Below are positions 13,620 through 14,251 of a DNA stretch of 14,251 nucleotides, piece by piece. Origin of the DNA: JAGXFP01 sp046484585. GTDB lineage: Bacteria > Desulfobacterota > Desulfobulbia > Desulfobulbales > JAGXFP01. How positions within the stretch are numbered: the stretch's first letter is position 1; every line of letters begins with the position of its first letter. A program made the translations under genes and the position numbers. Where the stretch lies: assembly GCA_046484585.1 (NCBI GenBank), contig JAWOIQ010000040.1, forward strand, positions 1 through 14,251. Reading direction: 5' to 3'. A model generated the notes under the pieces. The model did not search any database. It was not told the DNA's origin and worked only from the letters and a program-made list of their open reading frames with translations.

Positions 13620-14251
13620 TTACCTGAGTTTCAGAGTTGCCAGGGCCGCCAAGCCCAGTACTATGGAAACTATCCAGAAGCGCACCACCACTTTGGGTTC
13701 GGCCCAGCCCTTTTTCTCGTAATGGTGATGAAACGGCGCCATCAGAAAAACCCTTTTGCCGCCGCTGCACTTGAAAAAAGCGACCTGGACGATGACCGAC
13801 AGGGCCTCCATCACGAAAACACCGCCGACAATGACCAGCAGGATTTCCTGCTTGGTGATGATCGCCACCGTGCCGAGAGCGGCGCCGATCGACAGGGAGC
13901 CGACATCGCCCATAAAGACCTGGGCCGGAAAGGTGTTGAACCAGAGAAAACCGAGACTGGCGCCGACCAGGGCTCCGCAGAAAACCGCGACCTCCCCGGC
14001 TCCTGGAACGTAAGGGATCTGCAGATACGAGGCCAGGCCGGCATGTCCGGCCAGATAGGAAAACAGCAGATAGACGCTGCCGGTAATAACGGTCGGGCCG
14101 ATCGCCAGGCCGTCCAGGCCGTCGGTCAGATTAACCGCATTGGAGGCGCCGACCACCACCAACAGGGCGAAGAGCAGATAGCCCGCGCCCAGATCCGGGC
14201 CGACTTCCTTTAAAAAAGGAATACTGAGATGGCTGTTAAAATCGGGGTTGG
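13620..14251 (-). CDS. mraY: Phospho-N-acetylmuramoyl-pentapeptide transferase (MraY), 5' end outside window
   Basis: An integral membrane enzyme that moves phospho-MurNAc-pentapeptide from UDP to undecaprenyl phosphate, making lipid I. About 209 C-terminal residues are inside the window; the family is near 360, so roughly 150 N-terminal residues, including the paired catalytic aspartates, lie beyond 14251. The visible part is diagnostic: NAVNLTDGLDGLA, the catalytic loop FPAQVFMGDVGSL, MAPFHHHYEKKGW with the histidine triad, and the terminal ATLKLR. Hydrophobic helices alternate with these loops as expected. The frame is open to the window edge. It is followed 3 bases later by murD, in the usual dcw order. 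Confidence 0.98.
   Translation of the reverse strand, partial: NPDFNSHLSIPFLKEVGPDLGAGYLLFALLVVVGASNAVNLTDGLDGLAIGPTVITGSVYLLFSYLAGHAGLASYLQIPYVPGAGEVAVFCGALVGASLGFLWFNTFPAQVFMGDVGSLSIGAALGTVAIITKQEILLVIVGGVFVMEALSVIVQVAFFKCSGGKRVFLMAPFHHHYEKKGWAEPKVVVRFWIVSIVLGLAALATLKLR

Overview
The window reads as a chromosomal segment of a sulfate-reducing (or sulfur-disproportionating) Desulfobacterota bacterium. Two things point there. The body of the window is a division and cell-wall (dcw) cluster of Gram-negative, deltaproteobacterial flavour. The extreme left edge holds the first nine codons of a minus-strand gene whose start, MPSYVDPSK, matches what I recall of AprB, the iron-sulfur subunit of adenylylsulfate (APS) reductase. 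The organism call is an inference; no rRNA or other marker is present.

Layout. Bases 1-28 (minus) are the start of probable aprB. Bases 29-829 are a long non-coding region. On the minus strand it carries a near-consensus promoter for aprB (about 280-308), preceded by a structured stretch that ends in a terminator-like hairpin (449-469) and may encode a small or leader RNA. On the plus strand it carries a promoter (718-746) for the next gene. Bases 830-1771 (plus) encode a YkgJ-type cysteine-cluster protein with a charged helical tail. All remaining genes lie on the minus strand and read from right to left: mraY (5' end outside the window), murD, murG, murC, murB, ftsQ, ftsA, ftsZ, a B12-binding-type radical SAM protein, and a membrane-bound sensor histidine kinase that converges on the YkgJ-type gene.

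How the genes work together. MraY, MurD, MurG, MurC and MurB make the UDP-MurNAc-peptide and lipid I/II precursors of peptidoglycan. FtsQ, FtsA and FtsZ build the divisome. From mraY to ftsQ the genes overlap or are spaced by only a few bases, so they are probably co-transcribed and partly translationally coupled. Two larger gaps (ftsQ-ftsA and ftsA-ftsZ) could hold internal promoters, and a hairpin covers the ftsA ribosome binding site. ftsW, usually between murD and murG, is missing: murD and murG overlap by 17 bases. No ddl gene is seen between murB and ftsQ. The radical SAM and kinase genes follow ftsZ after a roughly 125-base imperfect palindrome that looks like a dispersed repeat.

The genes are conventional. 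The least explained parts are the 800-base region between aprB and the YkgJ-type gene, and the palindrome after ftsZ. All structures were found by eye; nothing was folded or searched.
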